From: Oligoflexia bacterium
Lineage (GTDB): Bacteria; Bdellovibrionota; Bacteriovoracia; Bacteriovoracales; Bacteriovoracaceae
NCBI GenBank assembly: GCA_024229115.1
Contig: JAAEST010000097.1
Span: 1 to 64,000 of the forward strand
Length of the DNA: 64,000 nucleotides
Direction: 5' to 3'
In this document: in pieces, positions 18,170-27,602 of the stretch
Layout: every line of letters starts with the position of its first letter
How positions within the stretch are numbered: position 1 is the first letter of the stretch
The notes under the pieces: model-generated
Database searches by the model: none
The model's input: only the letters and a program-made list of their open reading frames with translations
What the model was told of the DNA's origin: nothing
Translations under genes and position numbers: made by a program

Positions 18170-19120
18170 TTAAGACTTTACGACGAAGCCCCATTCGATT
18201 TGAGCGATTCCATCCTTCATCATCCCACTTGGTGGATTTGGGAATGGTCCTGCTCTATTGAAACTTTCAATTGCAGCATCATCTAGTTCACGAACTCCAC
18301 TAGTTCCTTTCACTTTGATATCAACAATATTTCCAAAGTTATCAATCGTAATAAGTAGTGAAGTAATTTTATTAGTAGATGCAGGAATTCTTCTTCCTGA
18401 TTTATAAAGAGCTTCAGCTTTCTTTCTCAGCGTATCTCCCCAATACTGCTCAAGCTTCTGCTTAATACGATGATAGAAACCATAGTATTTATACTCAACA
18501 GTGTTTAGTGCAGTCATGTCACCAAGTGGTACATCCTCTACAAAATCATTATTCTGACTAAGACCTGCTGTCGGTGCCCTTCCATTTTCAAGCCCTAGGC
18601 TTGCTAAAGTAGGTGTCGCTTCCTTTTGCGGTTCTTTCTCTTCTTCACCTACCATTAGGTCAGAAAGTGATATTCTCTTTTTACCCTTAAGTTTCTTCTT
18701 TAAAGATTTACCTTTTGTTTTCTTTTTCTTAACGGACTTCTTCGCTAGGAACATATCCTTTGTCACTCGTGGAGTTTTCGTTCCTGTGCGAATCCCTTTA
18801 CCTGCTGCCTTGAATGTTCCAATTTTCTTACTAACAACTTCACGATCGACTGTATTATCCTGCTTCCCTAGAAACTTTGCTTCTTGAGGCTTTTCTTTTC
18901 TACCAGTTGTTTCAATCGTTACAATTTGATTTGCTTTATTATTAGGATTAAGCATAATTTTAATTCTCTGCTCATCCTTCTTAGGCTTCTTTGGAGTGCT
19001 CCAAGAAATATTTTCAACATTTAATGTTAGTACTACAGCGTGGAAGATAACAGAAAGAAGCAAAGTCAGCTTAAGCTTACTCTTAAAGAAACGAATGTAT
19101 TTGTTTTCTTTCTTTTCCAT
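18170..19120 (-). CDS. TonB-family energy transducer-like protein
   Basis: The 316-residue protein has a cytoplasmic basic start, one membrane segment (about residues 14-35, LKLTLLLSVIFHAVVLTL), and a long Lys/Pro-rich periplasmic spacer. Its C-terminal TonB domain contains ITIDNFGNIVDIKVKGTSG and LDDAAIESFNRAGPFPNPP. TonB proteins pass ExbBD-derived energy to outer-membrane receptors; no exbB or exbD is in this window. Related proteins in gliding or predatory bacteria can serve other envelope machines. SD GAGGAAAG precedes the ATG and a CCCGATAA box lies 18 nt upstream. Confidence 0.8.
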   Translation of the reverse strand: MEKKENKYIRFFKSKLKLTLLLSVIFHAVVLTLNVENISWSTPKKPKKDEQRIKIMLNPNNKANQIVTIETTGRKEKPQEAKFLGKQDNTVDREVVSKKIGTFKAAGKGIRTGTKTPRVTKDMFLAKKSVKKKKTKGKSLKKKLKGKKRISLSDLMVGEEEKEPQKEATPTLASLGLENGRAPTAGLSQNNDFVEDVPLGDMTALNTVEYKYYGFYHRIKQKLEQYWGDTLRKKAEALYKSGRRIPASTNKITSLLITIDNFGNIVDIKVKGTSGVRELDDAAIESFNRAGPFPNPPSGMMKDGIAQIEWGFVVKS

Positions 19121-19138
19121 ATTCTTTCCTCAACACCT

Positions 19139-19146
19139 TTATCGGG
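19139..19146 (-). promoter_or_regulatory. CCGATAA box (sigma-28-like -10) before the TonB-like gene
   Basis: On the minus strand CCCGATAA lies 18 nt before the ATG at 19120, leaving room for a short leader with GAGGAAAG. A TTAA sits about 17 nt further upstream in place of the TAAA -35. The -10 is a good FliA match and the -35 is weak. Confidence 0.5.
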
Positions 19147-19225
19147 TGTTTAAAGGAAAGAAATTAAGGTTGTTCTTTGACGTATAGGATGAGGCAATAT
19201 TTACCAGTTTTATTACTTGAGCTTT

Positions 19226-21970
19226 TTACTGGTTATTGTAAAAGTCATCTTCTTCTAAGATGTTATTAATATTATCTGACGGTTCTTCTTTTGTTGCTTC
19301 TTCATTTTTAGCACCAGGCTCAGTTCCTTCAACGAATGATTCCATAAATGAAGCATCAAAATTATTCTTCACTGGCTTACCTGTATCTTTGTCTACTTTC
19401 ACATTAACTATGCCAATCGGCACTCTGAATTCTTTTTCACCATATTTTTTAATAGACTCTTTCATATAGCCCCTCCAAATTGGAAGAGAAGCTTTGGCCC
19501 CTGACTCTGGCCAGCCAATCGTTTTGTTATCGTCAAAGCCAGTCCATACACCAGTCGAAACATTAGAACTAAATCCAATAAACCAAGCATCAACATAGTT
19601 ATTTGTCGTTCCAGTTTTACCCCCAATATAAAGAGAGACATCTCTCGCAGATCGACCTGTTCCATGTAAAACGACACCCCTTAGAAGGTTTGTCATAAGA
19701 TAGGCCAGTCTTGGGTCATATACTTGATCTCCACCAAGAGAAACAAGAAAAGGATTCTCTTTTACTTCCTCAGCTGCTTCCTCATCACCATCTTCAGGTT
19801 TTTCTACTTCAGAAACTTCCGGTGTCGTTGGTACAGGTGTCGGTATCGTTACATCATCTAATACTTCTTCATCATTTTCTTCAAAGATAACCGGATTTCC
19901 ATCTCTATCAGTTACTGAAATAATTGATTTTGTTTTAAACTTTTTCCCTCCATTAGGAAAAATTCCATACGTTTTAACAATATCAACAAGGGTTACTCCA
20001 AAACTACCAAGTGCTAGCGAAAGATCTTCATCTAATTTCGCGTTAAATCCTATTCTTTCTACAAAATCTAGAATTGTCGGAACGCCCAACTGCTCTGCAA
20101 TCTTGATTGTTGGCACATTTCTACTTTGCTCTAGAGAGTTTCTAAAAGTGATAGGTCCTTTATATTTTCCATCATAATTACGTGGTTTCCAGTTTAAGCT
20201 TGAGTCAACTCCACCCAGTGTTTCTGGCGAGTCCATTATAATAGAACTTGGATTAAATCCATTTTCTAGTGCTGCTGCGAAAAGAAGTGGTTTAAATGCA
20301 GAACCTGGTTGTCTCTTTGATTGGATCGCTCTATTAAATTGAGAACGATTAAAATCATAGCCGCCCACAAAACTTATGATCTCACCAGTTGAATGATTCA
20401 CAGAAACAAGGGCCCCTTCTGCTTCAGGTATTTGATCAAGCTCTAATCTAAGATATCTCTGCTTATTGATAAGTTTCATATGTTTCTTATATCTCTTAGC
20501 AAAGTTCTCTCTTCTGTCTTTGTAGATAAGTTTCATAATTTTAGAATTTTTATCCACAATTCTTACATGAATAAGGTCACCTCTTTTCAAAATCGTCGAT
20601 GGTCTTAAAACATAACCCCAATATTTCTTTTCCTCTGAGATTTCTCTTTCATGTCCCCATCGATATCCTTCATAAGGAATAATACCTCTAACTCCATCTA
20701 CCAATACATAAACTAAACGATGAGCATCATCTACATACTCAACGACACCTTTAAGAGTTTCATCATTTTGTAAATAATTAAGATAGCGATCCTCAGGATA
20801 AAATCCTGATAAGACCTTCCTTGTTTTTACTTCATCCAAAAACTCGTTCTCATAGTCAGCAATTTTTTGTAATTCATCTTCTTCAAAAACTACTTCATAA
20901 TCTCTTTTGTAGTCTTTGTTTATTGTAAAAAATTGACTCACTTCTTGATATCTTTTCTTTCTATTTTCAGTATGTGTTTGTGCCCAATTTTCAGGAGTCA
21001 GTTCTCCCAGAGGACCTTTAAAACCTTGTCTTTTATCAAGCTCCTTAACACCCTTTTGTACTTTAGCTTCAGCTACTTTCTGTAATTCATAATCAAGAGT
21101 CGTCTGAACCTTATAACCACCAACCAAGAAATTCTCTTCTCCAACTTCTTTTATAACTCTTTGCCTAACCCAATCAGTAAAATAACCCGCTTTGAATTCA
21201 TTAAACTTTCTAAGCCTAAACTTTGTCTCTTCTTTGATTGCTTGGTCATATTGCTCTTGTGTAATTTTATTATTCACTAGAAGTCTTTTTAAGACATAAC
21301 CTTGCCTAATTTTAGATCTTTCAGCATTTACATAAGGACTGTATCTTCCAGGAGCAACTAGCAAGCCTGCCACCATGGCAGCTTCAGCGACAGTTGCATC
21401 AGTAAGGTCTTTATCAAAATAACCTTTAAATGCGGCTTTTACACCATAGTATCCACCACCAAGATAAACCTGGTTTAAATATAAAAAGAGAATTTCTTCT
21501 TTCGAAAATCTCTCCTCAATTTTTTGTGCCAGTAAAAAGTCTTTAATCTTTCTAGCAATAGACCTTTCTCTACTAAGTAATAATGATTTTGCAACTTGCT
21601 GAGTAATTGTTGATCCACCTTGAACAACTTTTCCAGCTTTTATATTGGCGATAAAGGCCCTGATAACCCCCATATAATCAACACCGGTATGTTGAAAAAA
21701 GTTATCATCTTCCGCAGACAAAAATGCATTTACAATAAGATCTGGAATTTCTCCAAACTTAGCAATATCCCTTTTTTCTTTCCCTATTTCGGCTAGAATC
21801 GTTCCGTCTTTTGAAAGGATCACACTTGGAATTGGTGGGTTGTAATCAGAAAGAGTAGAAATCTTAGGAAGGTCAAAACTGAAATAGATAAGAATCGATG
21901 TTCCAATGACTCCACCTAAAATAGCTAAACCAGTTATTAAACTTAATATTTTTATTATTGCTTTTTTCAT
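19226..21970 (-). CDS. mrcA: Penicillin-binding protein 1A (bifunctional peptidoglycan synthase)
   Basis: This 914-residue class A PBP polymerises glycan strands and cross-links them in the periplasm. An N-terminal membrane anchor (about 8-32) is followed by the GT51 glycosyltransferase with AEDDNFFQH (catalytic E87), GGSTITQQVAKSL and the EILFLYLNQVYLG block. The transpeptidase motifs are SAFK (S557/K560), SRN (616-618) and KTG (785-787). An OB-like insert lies at 400-480, and an acidic Pro-rich loop at about 694-740 is unusual. The gene is followed by the TonB-like gene's upstream region and overlaps the lipoprotein gene behind it by 4 nt. Confidence 0.95.
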   Translation of the reverse strand: MKKAIIKILSLITGLAILGGVIGTSILIYFSFDLPKISTLSDYNPPIPSVILSKDGTILAEIGKEKRDIAKFGEIPDLIVNAFLSAEDDNFFQHTGVDYMGVIRAFIANIKAGKVVQGGSTITQQVAKSLLLSRERSIARKIKDFLLAQKIEERFSKEEILFLYLNQVYLGGGYYGVKAAFKGYFDKDLTDATVAEAAMVAGLLVAPGRYSPYVNAERSKIRQGYVLKRLLVNNKITQEQYDQAIKEETKFRLRKFNEFKAGYFTDWVRQRVIKEVGEENFLVGGYKVQTTLDYELQKVAEAKVQKGVKELDKRQGFKGPLGELTPENWAQTHTENRKKRYQEVSQFFTINKDYKRDYEVVFEEDELQKIADYENEFLDEVKTRKVLSGFYPEDRYLNYLQNDETLKGVVEYVDDAHRLVYVLVDGVRGIIPYEGYRWGHEREISEEKKYWGYVLRPSTILKRGDLIHVRIVDKNSKIMKLIYKDRRENFAKRYKKHMKLINKQRYLRLELDQIPEAEGALVSVNHSTGEIISFVGGYDFNRSQFNRAIQSKRQPGSAFKPLLFAAALENGFNPSSIIMDSPETLGGVDSSLNWKPRNYDGKYKGPITFRNSLEQSRNVPTIKIAEQLGVPTILDFVERIGFNAKLDEDLSLALGSFGVTLVDIVKTYGIFPNGGKKFKTKSIISVTDRDGNPVIFEENDEEVLDDVTIPTPVPTTPEVSEVEKPEDGDEEAAEEVKENPFLVSLGGDQVYDPRLAYLMTNLLRGVVLHGTGRSARDVSLYIGGKTGTTNNYVDAWFIGFSSNVSTGVWTGFDDNKTIGWPESGAKASLPIWRGYMKESIKKYGEKEFRVPIGIVNVKVDKDTGKPVKNNFDASFMESFVEGTEPGAKNEEATKEEPSDNINNILEEDDFYNNQ

Positions 21971-22806
21971 TTATTCCATTGCTTTATATATTTTTTGATT
22001 TTTAAAGCATGTTCATATGAATCTTTTGACCCCTGAGCTAAAATATCACTCAAAATAGAGACATCATCTATTTTAAAATTTTTAGAATTTGAATCAATAT
22101 AAATATCACATGTTTGTGCTAAATTTTCATTTTTCCCCACAGCATCAAAACAAATAATTATATCTGCCCCTAGGGATTTCATTTTTTCTAAACCATTAAT
22201 TGAAATTTGACCATCGCGATGTTCACTCATGCTAGTAATAGAGCTCGTTATCAAGCCTCTTGTTTCAAACTCATTTTGGATTGGGACCAATAGTGTAATT
22301 TTACCTGACTCAATTCTCTTGTTATCAAATTCTTTCATCGCCCATTGTTTAATCTTCTCATTCCATCTTTCAGACAACGGTCTATCACTAATCGGAGAAA
22401 GCAATTTATGCATTTCCCATTCAATAAGATCTGAATTCAAATTTTGTGAATATAAGGAAGCGATCAACGTAGGGAAACCATGAGAAGCTATGATATTAAT
22501 TTTAATTTCTTGCTGCTTTAAAGAATTAAGAAGAGGAAGATAAGATAAGCTTCTAAATAAGGCCGGAGCTAAATAAAGTCCGACTACCGCAGACCTCTTT
22601 TTAATCGATTTTTTACCAATAAATTCATTATTCGGAATAGGACCAATACCAGTCGAAGGAACTTGCTTTTTCAATTTAGGTAATGAAGTTTTTTTCTCAG
22701 GATCAAACTCTATATTAGCGGCTACAGGAGAAGATAAGTCTTCTCTCTTTGTGTATGAACAACTAACTAAAGTTATTATCAATAGAAGATAACTAATCTT
22801 CGTCAA
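21967..22806 (-). CDS. Lipoprotein with degenerate patatin-like domain
   Basis: The 279-residue protein has a lipoprotein signal (LLIITLVSC, Cys16). Residues about 70-115 read VGLYLAPALFRSLSYLPLL then IKINIIASHGFPTLIASLYS. This follows the patatin pattern of an oxyanion loop, a helix and a GxSxG nucleophile elbow, here reduced to ASHGF. A later DAVG may correspond to the catalytic Asp. The oxyanion glycines are largely lost, so it may be an inactive or diverged hydrolase. It overlaps pbp1A and xseB by a few bases, so all three are probably co-transcribed. Confidence 0.5.
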   Translation of the reverse strand: MTKISYLLLIITLVSCSYTKREDLSSPVAANIEFDPEKKTSLPKLKKQVPSTGIGPIPNNEFIGKKSIKKRSAVVGLYLAPALFRSLSYLPLLNSLKQQEIKINIIASHGFPTLIASLYSQNLNSDLIEWEMHKLLSPISDRPLSERWNEKIKQWAMKEFDNKRIESGKITLLVPIQNEFETRGLITSSITSMSEHRDGQISINGLEKMKSLGADIIICFDAVGKNENLAQTCDIYIDSNSKNFKIDDVSILSDILAQGSKDSYEHALKIKKYIKQWNK

Positions 22807-23014
22807 TCTCTTCTTCCTTTAAAGAGTCTGAAAGTTTAGAAATTTTCTTTTCAACTTTTTCTAGCTTCTTTTTACAATCTTTATAAAGAGAGACGCCTTC
22901 TTCGAAAAACTTAAGACTTTCCTCTAATGGCAAATCCCCAGACTCAAGTTTTTCTACAACTGATTCCAGCTTTTCTAGACTCTTTTCAAAAGACTGAGCT
23001 TTTTTCTCTGCCAT
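22793..23014 (-). CDS. xseB: Exodeoxyribonuclease VII small subunit
   Basis: This 73-residue helical protein carries the family pattern FEKSLEKLESVVEKLESGDL then PLEESLKFFEEGV, which forms the XseB coiled-coil hairpin. It associates with XseA to degrade single-stranded DNA. The large subunit is not in the window. The gene overlaps the lipoprotein gene by 14 nt. Confidence 0.93.
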   Translation of the reverse strand: MAEKKAQSFEKSLEKLESVVEKLESGDLPLEESLKFFEEGVSLYKDCKKKLEKVEKKISKLSDSLKEEEIDED

Positions 23015-23199
23015 ATAATCCTCATGACGCTAGTCATTAAAATGACGTGGGTAAATAAATTCAAGGCAAAGCTTACCATTTCCAGCTTGATTTTTAAAAT
23101 TTTCAGTCATTTAGCCATGGGGGTCAATTTTGCCTGTGTGAAGATTTTGGCACTGCTTGATAAGATTTAGATAGAGAAACAATGGCCATGGAGGGCTAA

Positions 23200-24042
23200 T
23201 TGAAAGATATATGGATCCCAGTCTCTGGTGCTATTGCTCAACAAAGAAATGTTGAGACGATTGCCAATAATGTGGCCAATGCTAACACTCCTGGCTTTAA
23301 GAAAGATCAAGCTATTTTTAAAGAGCATTTAACGGCTTTTGAAAAAGGCACAGATATCGATCTTCCAAATAAGGAATGGTCACCTCAAGATTTTTATCGA
23401 ACTTATGGTGCTGAAAAAGGTTTTGTTAAAACTGTTAAAAATTATACAAACTTTGAACAAGGCCAATTAACTCCAACAAATAACCCAATGGATATTGCTC
23501 TTAGTGGACAAGGCTTCTTCGAAGTTCTTTCACCTAATGGAATTAGGTATACAAGAAGAGGAAGCTTAAGTGTTGATGCCGCGGGTAGACTCGTCACTCA
23601 ACAAGGTTACCCAATTCTTGCGAAGATTGATCTTCCAACGACTAATGATGCCAATGAATTAAAAGCAATCCTTCAGCAAGTGCCTGAACCAAAAGATAGA
23701 GTTATCACTCTAGATAACTCACCACTTACTGTTAATCACAATGGTGAAGTTTATCAAAAAGGTTCCAAGATTGCTGATCTTAGTGTGGTTAAATTTAAAG
23801 AAACTGAATTATTAAAAAAAGAAGGAAACTCTTTATTTATTAACAAAAGCGTTGAAAACGTGAAGCGTGAAGGCACCAAGACTGCTGTCTACCAAGGGTT
23901 TGTTGAACGCTCAAATGTTAATGCCGTTGAAGAGATGAGTAATTTAATTAAAGCTCACCGTCAGTTTGAAAGTCTTCAAAGAGTAATTAAGACATATGAC
24001 AGTATTGCAGGAAAAGCCTCTAACGAGATCGCTAAATTTTAG
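23200..24042 (+). CDS. flgF: Flagellar basal-body rod protein FlgF-like
   Basis: This 280-residue rod protein is exported by the flagellar type III system. It has the N-terminal rod signature (IANNVANANTPGFKKDQAIF), the central FlgF/FlgG block (LSGQGFFEVLSPNGIRYTRRGSL split across it), and the C-terminal NAVEEMSNLIKAHRQFES helix. The start is TTG with GGAGGG a few bases upstream, giving MKDIWIPVSG. It begins the long flagellar run; about 185 nt of upstream DNA separates it from divergent xseB. FlgF is preferred over FlgG because flgG follows directly. Confidence 0.88.
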   Translation: MKDIWIPVSGAIAQQRNVETIANNVANANTPGFKKDQAIFKEHLTAFEKGTDIDLPNKEWSPQDFYRTYGAEKGFVKTVKNYTNFEQGQLTPTNNPMDIALSGQGFFEVLSPNGIRYTRRGSLSVDAAGRLVTQQGYPILAKIDLPTTNDANELKAILQQVPEPKDRVITLDNSPLTVNHNGEVYQKGSKIADLSVVKFKETELLKKEGNSLFINKSVENVKREGTKTAVYQGFVERSNVNAVEEMSNLIKAHRQFESLQRVIKTYDSIAGKASNEIAKF

Positions 24043-24049
24043 GATGTTT

Positions 24050-24889
24050 ATGAAAAAAATATTTTTAATTAGTACAATGACAATTTCACTTTCTTCATTT
24101 GGAATGATGAGGGCCCTTAATACTGCTGCGACAGGGATGGCTTCACAGGAAATGCATGTGAGTACCATTTCAAACAATATCGCTAACGTAAATACAACAG
24201 GCTATAAAAACCAAAGAGCTGAGTTTGAAAGTCTTAAGTATCAAACAATCAGAGAAGCAGGAAGTAGTTCTAGTGCTAACACTCTTTATAACACTGGTCT
24301 TCAGATCGGTTCTGGTTCTAAAGTTAGTGGAACAAAAAGAGACTTTGCTCCTGGTAGTCCAAAAATTACAAATAATCCTTTTGACTTCATGGTTGATGGA
24401 GACGGTTTCTTTGCCATCGTTCTTCCAAATCAAGAAGTTAGATATACAAGAGATGGAGCCTTTAGTGTGAATTCACAAGGAACTGTTGTTACAAAAGCTG
24501 GCTATACAGTTTTCCCAACGATCCAACTTCCACAAGGAACGATCTCTGTGAACGTAACTCAAGATGGAAAAGTTGAAGCTTTTCTAAGAAATCAAAAAGA
24601 ACCTACACAAGCTGGTCAAATTCCAGTTTTCACTTTCACTAATAATAATGGATTGAAAGCTGTCGGTGGAAACCTTTACGCTGCTACTCAAAGTAGTGGT
24701 AACCCAGTTCAAAATATTGCGGGAGAAAACCAGGCAGGTGTTATCAACCAAGGAACTCTTGAGACTTCCAATGTCAATATTATGAATGAAATGACTAATT
24801 TGATTAAAGCTCAACGTGGTTATGAGATGAACGGTAAAGTGATGAAGATCGCGGATGAGATGCTTCAGACAGTGAATAATATTAGGTAA
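24050..24889 (+). CDS. flgG: Flagellar distal rod protein FlgG
   Basis: FlgG builds the distal rod that crosses the periplasm. The canonical protein begins MMRALNTAATGMASQ and contains ISNNIANVNTTGYKNQRAEF, VDGDGFFAI, and the C-terminal SNVNIMNEMTNLIKAQRGYE. The best ribosome site (AGGA, 5 nt spacing) points to ATG 24050. That start adds an 18-residue hydrophobic extension, MKKIFLISTMTISLSSFG, ahead of the usual Met. The conventional start would be 24104, where GGA is only adjacent to the ATG. The true N-terminus is unsettled. Confidence 0.9.
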   Translation: MKKIFLISTMTISLSSFGMMRALNTAATGMASQEMHVSTISNNIANVNTTGYKNQRAEFESLKYQTIREAGSSSSANTLYNTGLQIGSGSKVSGTKRDFAPGSPKITNNPFDFMVDGDGFFAIVLPNQEVRYTRDGAFSVNSQGTVVTKAGYTVFPTIQLPQGTISVNVTQDGKVEAFLRNQKEPTQAGQIPVFTFTNNNGLKAVGGNLYAATQSSGNPVQNIAGENQAGVINQGTLETSNVNIMNEMTNLIKAQRGYEMNGKVMKIADEMLQTVNNIR

Positions 24890-24893
24890 TAAA

Positions 24894-25778
24894 ATGTTTA
24901 AAGTTCTATTTTCAACATTCACCCTCCTAGCAAGCTACACAACTTTCGCTTGTAATATTCAATCTTTTGATAAAGTTGTTGTTCTTAGTAATTCACCTCT
25001 TAATAGTCTTGAGTCCCTCATTGCTAAAACAGATTGTGATGCCCAGACTATTAATAGTTTTGTACAGGCTATTCAAAAAACGAAAGGTACGATTAATAGT
25101 CGCATCGTAAGTGAAATCATCAATAAAGAAATCATGCTTAAACCAAATACGATTCGTGTTTCTCATATCAATCAAATCGTTAAAGATCGTATCTTAAGTG
25201 GAAGTGATCGTTACTTCTTTGTAGATAACACTTCTCGTGCTGTTGACTCTGTTATTGGATTAACTTCAGAAGAATCTCTATCTGTTAAATGCAATAATTG
25301 TAAAACAACAGGAAACAAAAATATTCAAATGAGTGTTTACAACCCACTCTCAGGAAAGAATAAAAAGTATTGGATCACTGGTAGAAACCTTATTAAAGCA
25401 CAAGCTCTTGTTGCCAGAAGAAATATTTCTTTTAGCGAAACTTCTCTCTCAAAATCAACTTTTGAGCTAAAAGAAGTATATAGCGACAAGCCTGAGCAAT
25501 TCTTTGTAAATCCATCGAAACTTGTATTTTACAAAGTAAATAAACCAATTAAAAAAGGTGCTCCATTAAAGTTTAATGATCTTCATAGCATTTACCTGAT
25601 TCAATCAGGCAAGCCAGCCACAGTGTTATTTAAGAATAACTCATTGAGCTTGTCATCAATTGCGATGCCACTTAGAAGTGCTCGTTTTGGTGAAACGGTC
25701 CCTCTTAAAAATCAAAAAACTAAGAAAACAATTATAGGTAAAGTCGTAGATTTTAATAAGGTCGTGGTCGAATTATGA
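24894..25778 (+). CDS. flgA: Flagellar P-ring assembly chaperone FlgA
   Basis: The 294-residue periplasmic protein has a signal peptide (LFSTFTLLASYTTFA, cleavage near residue 20) and a C-terminal SAF/FlgA domain. Conserved segments are VFYKVNKPIKKGAPLKFNDL, LSSIAMPLRSARFGETVPLK and the final KKTIIGKVVDFNKVVV. FlgA assists FlgI polymerisation into the P ring. It lies between flgG and flgH and overlaps flgH by 4 nt. The N-terminal half is diverged, with two Cys pairs (CNNC). Confidence 0.85.
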   Translation: MFKVLFSTFTLLASYTTFACNIQSFDKVVVLSNSPLNSLESLIAKTDCDAQTINSFVQAIQKTKGTINSRIVSEIINKEIMLKPNTIRVSHINQIVKDRILSGSDRYFFVDNTSRAVDSVIGLTSEESLSVKCNNCKTTGNKNIQMSVYNPLSGKNKKYWITGRNLIKAQALVARRNISFSETSLSKSTFELKEVYSDKPEQFFVNPSKLVFYKVNKPIKKGAPLKFNDLHSIYLIQSGKPATVLFKNNSLSLSSIAMPLRSARFGETVPLKNQKTKKTIIGKVVDFNKVVVEL

Positions 25779-26515
25779 AAAAGATTACATTATTTACATT
25801 GGTATTTTCATTTTTATTTATATCAGGTTGTGCCAACTACATAAACAAAATGCACAAAGAATTTGATCGCGACTTAGGTGTTGCCCAACCATACAAAGCA
25901 GATGATCGTGATAAATTTGACATGTATCGACAAAACAGACGTCGTAAGTCTTCGGCATATCCAAGAAAGAAACTTATCACCTCACAAAATTCTCCAAGCC
26001 TAAGGCCAATGGTTCAAAGAAATTACGTTCCCCAAGAACAACGTAAGAGAATCAAAGCTGATGATCTTAATGACAATGGCTCTGATGGTTCACTATGGGC
26101 TCAAAATAGTAAAGAACATCCATATCTCTTCACTTCAGACAGCAAGAAAGTTAATGGTGACATCGTACTTATCAAAGTTGCTGGTAAACTCAAGAATGAA
26201 ATTACAGCAGAGCTCAAGCGTGCTTTCCCTGCACCAAGGCCAAAAGGCAAAGCTGGTGCAGCAGAAGAAGCGGGAGCGGAAGTCACAAAAGTTGGAGAGA
26301 CGGGTGATGAAAAAGTTTATGACAGAATCAGCTCTGTTGTTATTGAAGAGATAAATAAAGACCACCTCCTATTAAGAGGTCGTAAAAACTTACTCTATAG
26401 AAATAAGAAAAGACTAGTCGAAGTTCAGGCCCTCATCACAAGACGTGATATTGGAATGGATGACACTGTTAACTCAAATAAGATTATCGAATCAGCGATT
26501 ACAGTTTTAAGGTAG
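25775..26515 (+). CDS. flgH: Flagellar L-ring lipoprotein FlgH
   Basis: The 246-residue protein has a lipoprotein signal with lipobox ISGC (Cys19). The FlgH core appears as DGSLWAQNSKEHPYLFTSD and GDIVLIKVAGKLKNE, with the C-terminal LVEVQALITRRDIGMDDTVN block. It forms the outer-membrane L ring. A Lys/Ala/Glu-rich insert near residues 150-175 (KGKAGAAEEAGAE) is longer than usual. It sits in the standard flgA-flgH-flgI order. Confidence 0.88.
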   Translation: MKKITLFTLVFSFLFISGCANYINKMHKEFDRDLGVAQPYKADDRDKFDMYRQNRRRKSSAYPRKKLITSQNSPSLRPMVQRNYVPQEQRKRIKADDLNDNGSDGSLWAQNSKEHPYLFTSDSKKVNGDIVLIKVAGKLKNEITAELKRAFPAPRPKGKAGAAEEAGAEVTKVGETGDEKVYDRISSVVIEEINKDHLLLRGRKNLLYRNKKRLVEVQALITRRDIGMDDTVNSNKIIESAITVLR

Positions 26516-26519
26516 GATT

Positions 26520-27533
26520 ATGAAGTATTTAGTTGTTTTAATTTCCCTGTTGTTCTCTACTTTTACGTTTAGTAAGGCCTCAAGGCTTAAAGACATTGTA
26601 GAAGTTAAAGGTGTTCGTTCAAATCCAATTATTGGTTATGGTATTGTCATCGGTCTCAATGGTACTGGAGATGGTGGTGGCGAAATCGTCGATAACTCTC
26701 TAAGAAAGATGTTTCAAAAATTAGGACTTAATCCTCAGCAAGAGATTAGTTCAAAGAACGTGGCCAGTGTTATTGTAACCGCTCAACTTCCTCCATTTGG
26801 AAGAGTTGGCCAAAAGATGGATGTTAAAGTTAGCTCAATAGGAAACTCATCAAGCCTTGCAGGTGGGACACTTTTAGTAACTCCTCTTAAGGGTGGTGAT
26901 GGAAATGTTTATGGCATTGCTAGTGGTTCTATTTCAATCGGCGGTTTAGCCAGTGGACAGAAATTTCCAACGACAGGAAGAATCGCAGATGGCGGAATTA
27001 TTGAAAGAGAGATCAACTTAGGTTTTGATAAGAAAAAAAGTTTAAGACTTAGTCTAAGAAACCCAGATTTCACAACAGCAGCAAGAGTTGAAAAAATTAT
27101 CAATCAGGAGCTTGGTGGTAAATATGCAGCAGCAAAAGATGCGACGACTGTTGATCTTATTGTCCCTGTTCACTACCAACATGATGTTGTTAAATTAATG
27201 GCAATTGTAGAAAACTTTAAAGTGAATACTGACAACAAAGCAAAAATAGTGATTAATGAAAGAACTGGTACTATCGTTGCTGGTGGTGAAGTTGTTCTTA
27301 AAGCTGTGGCCATTAGTCACGGAGATCTCACTATCGAGGTTGCAGGTGGTGATCAAGGCGGAGCTGGAAAAGGTGAAGGTGGAGATAGTCTCTACTACTT
27401 AAAAGATAAAACCACACTAAATGACTTGGTTAAAAGCCTGAATGCATTTGGTGCAACTCCTGAGGATCTCATTTCGATATTTCAAGCACTTAAGAAGAAT
27501 GGTAGCCTCGTTGGAGATATTGAACTAATTTAG
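26520..27533 (+). CDS. flgI: Flagellar P-ring protein FlgI
   Basis: This 337-residue periplasmic ring protein follows a signal peptide (MKYLVVLISLLFSTFTFSKA). Highly conserved blocks include SNPIIGYGIVIGLNGTGD, SKNVASVIVTAQLPPFGR, SSIGNSSSLAGGTLLVTPLK and VINERTGTIVAGGEV. The C-terminal TLNDLVKSLNAFGATPEDLI is the usual ending. It lies 4 nt after flgH. Confidence 0.97.
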   Translation: MKYLVVLISLLFSTFTFSKASRLKDIVEVKGVRSNPIIGYGIVIGLNGTGDGGGEIVDNSLRKMFQKLGLNPQQEISSKNVASVIVTAQLPPFGRVGQKMDVKVSSIGNSSSLAGGTLLVTPLKGGDGNVYGIASGSISIGGLASGQKFPTTGRIADGGIIEREINLGFDKKKSLRLSLRNPDFTTAARVEKIINQELGGKYAAAKDATTVDLIVPVHYQHDVVKLMAIVENFKVNTDNKAKIVINERTGTIVAGGEVVLKAVAISHGDLTIEVAGGDQGGAGKGEGGDSLYYLKDKTTLNDLVKSLNAFGATPEDLISIFQALKKNGSLVGDIELI

Positions 27534-27602
27534 TATGAATTTTTTACCCCTATTTACAAGCTTACATGTTAGGCAAAAAAGTGGTAAAATATTAATGTTA
27601 AT

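Noticed and set aside
23140-23199. Sigma-54 promoter before flgF suggested by TGGCAC near 23149
   Set aside because: The GC element expected at -12 is missing at the right spacing (TGATAA instead of TTGCA), and no sigma-28 or sigma-70 pair is better, so I call no promoter.
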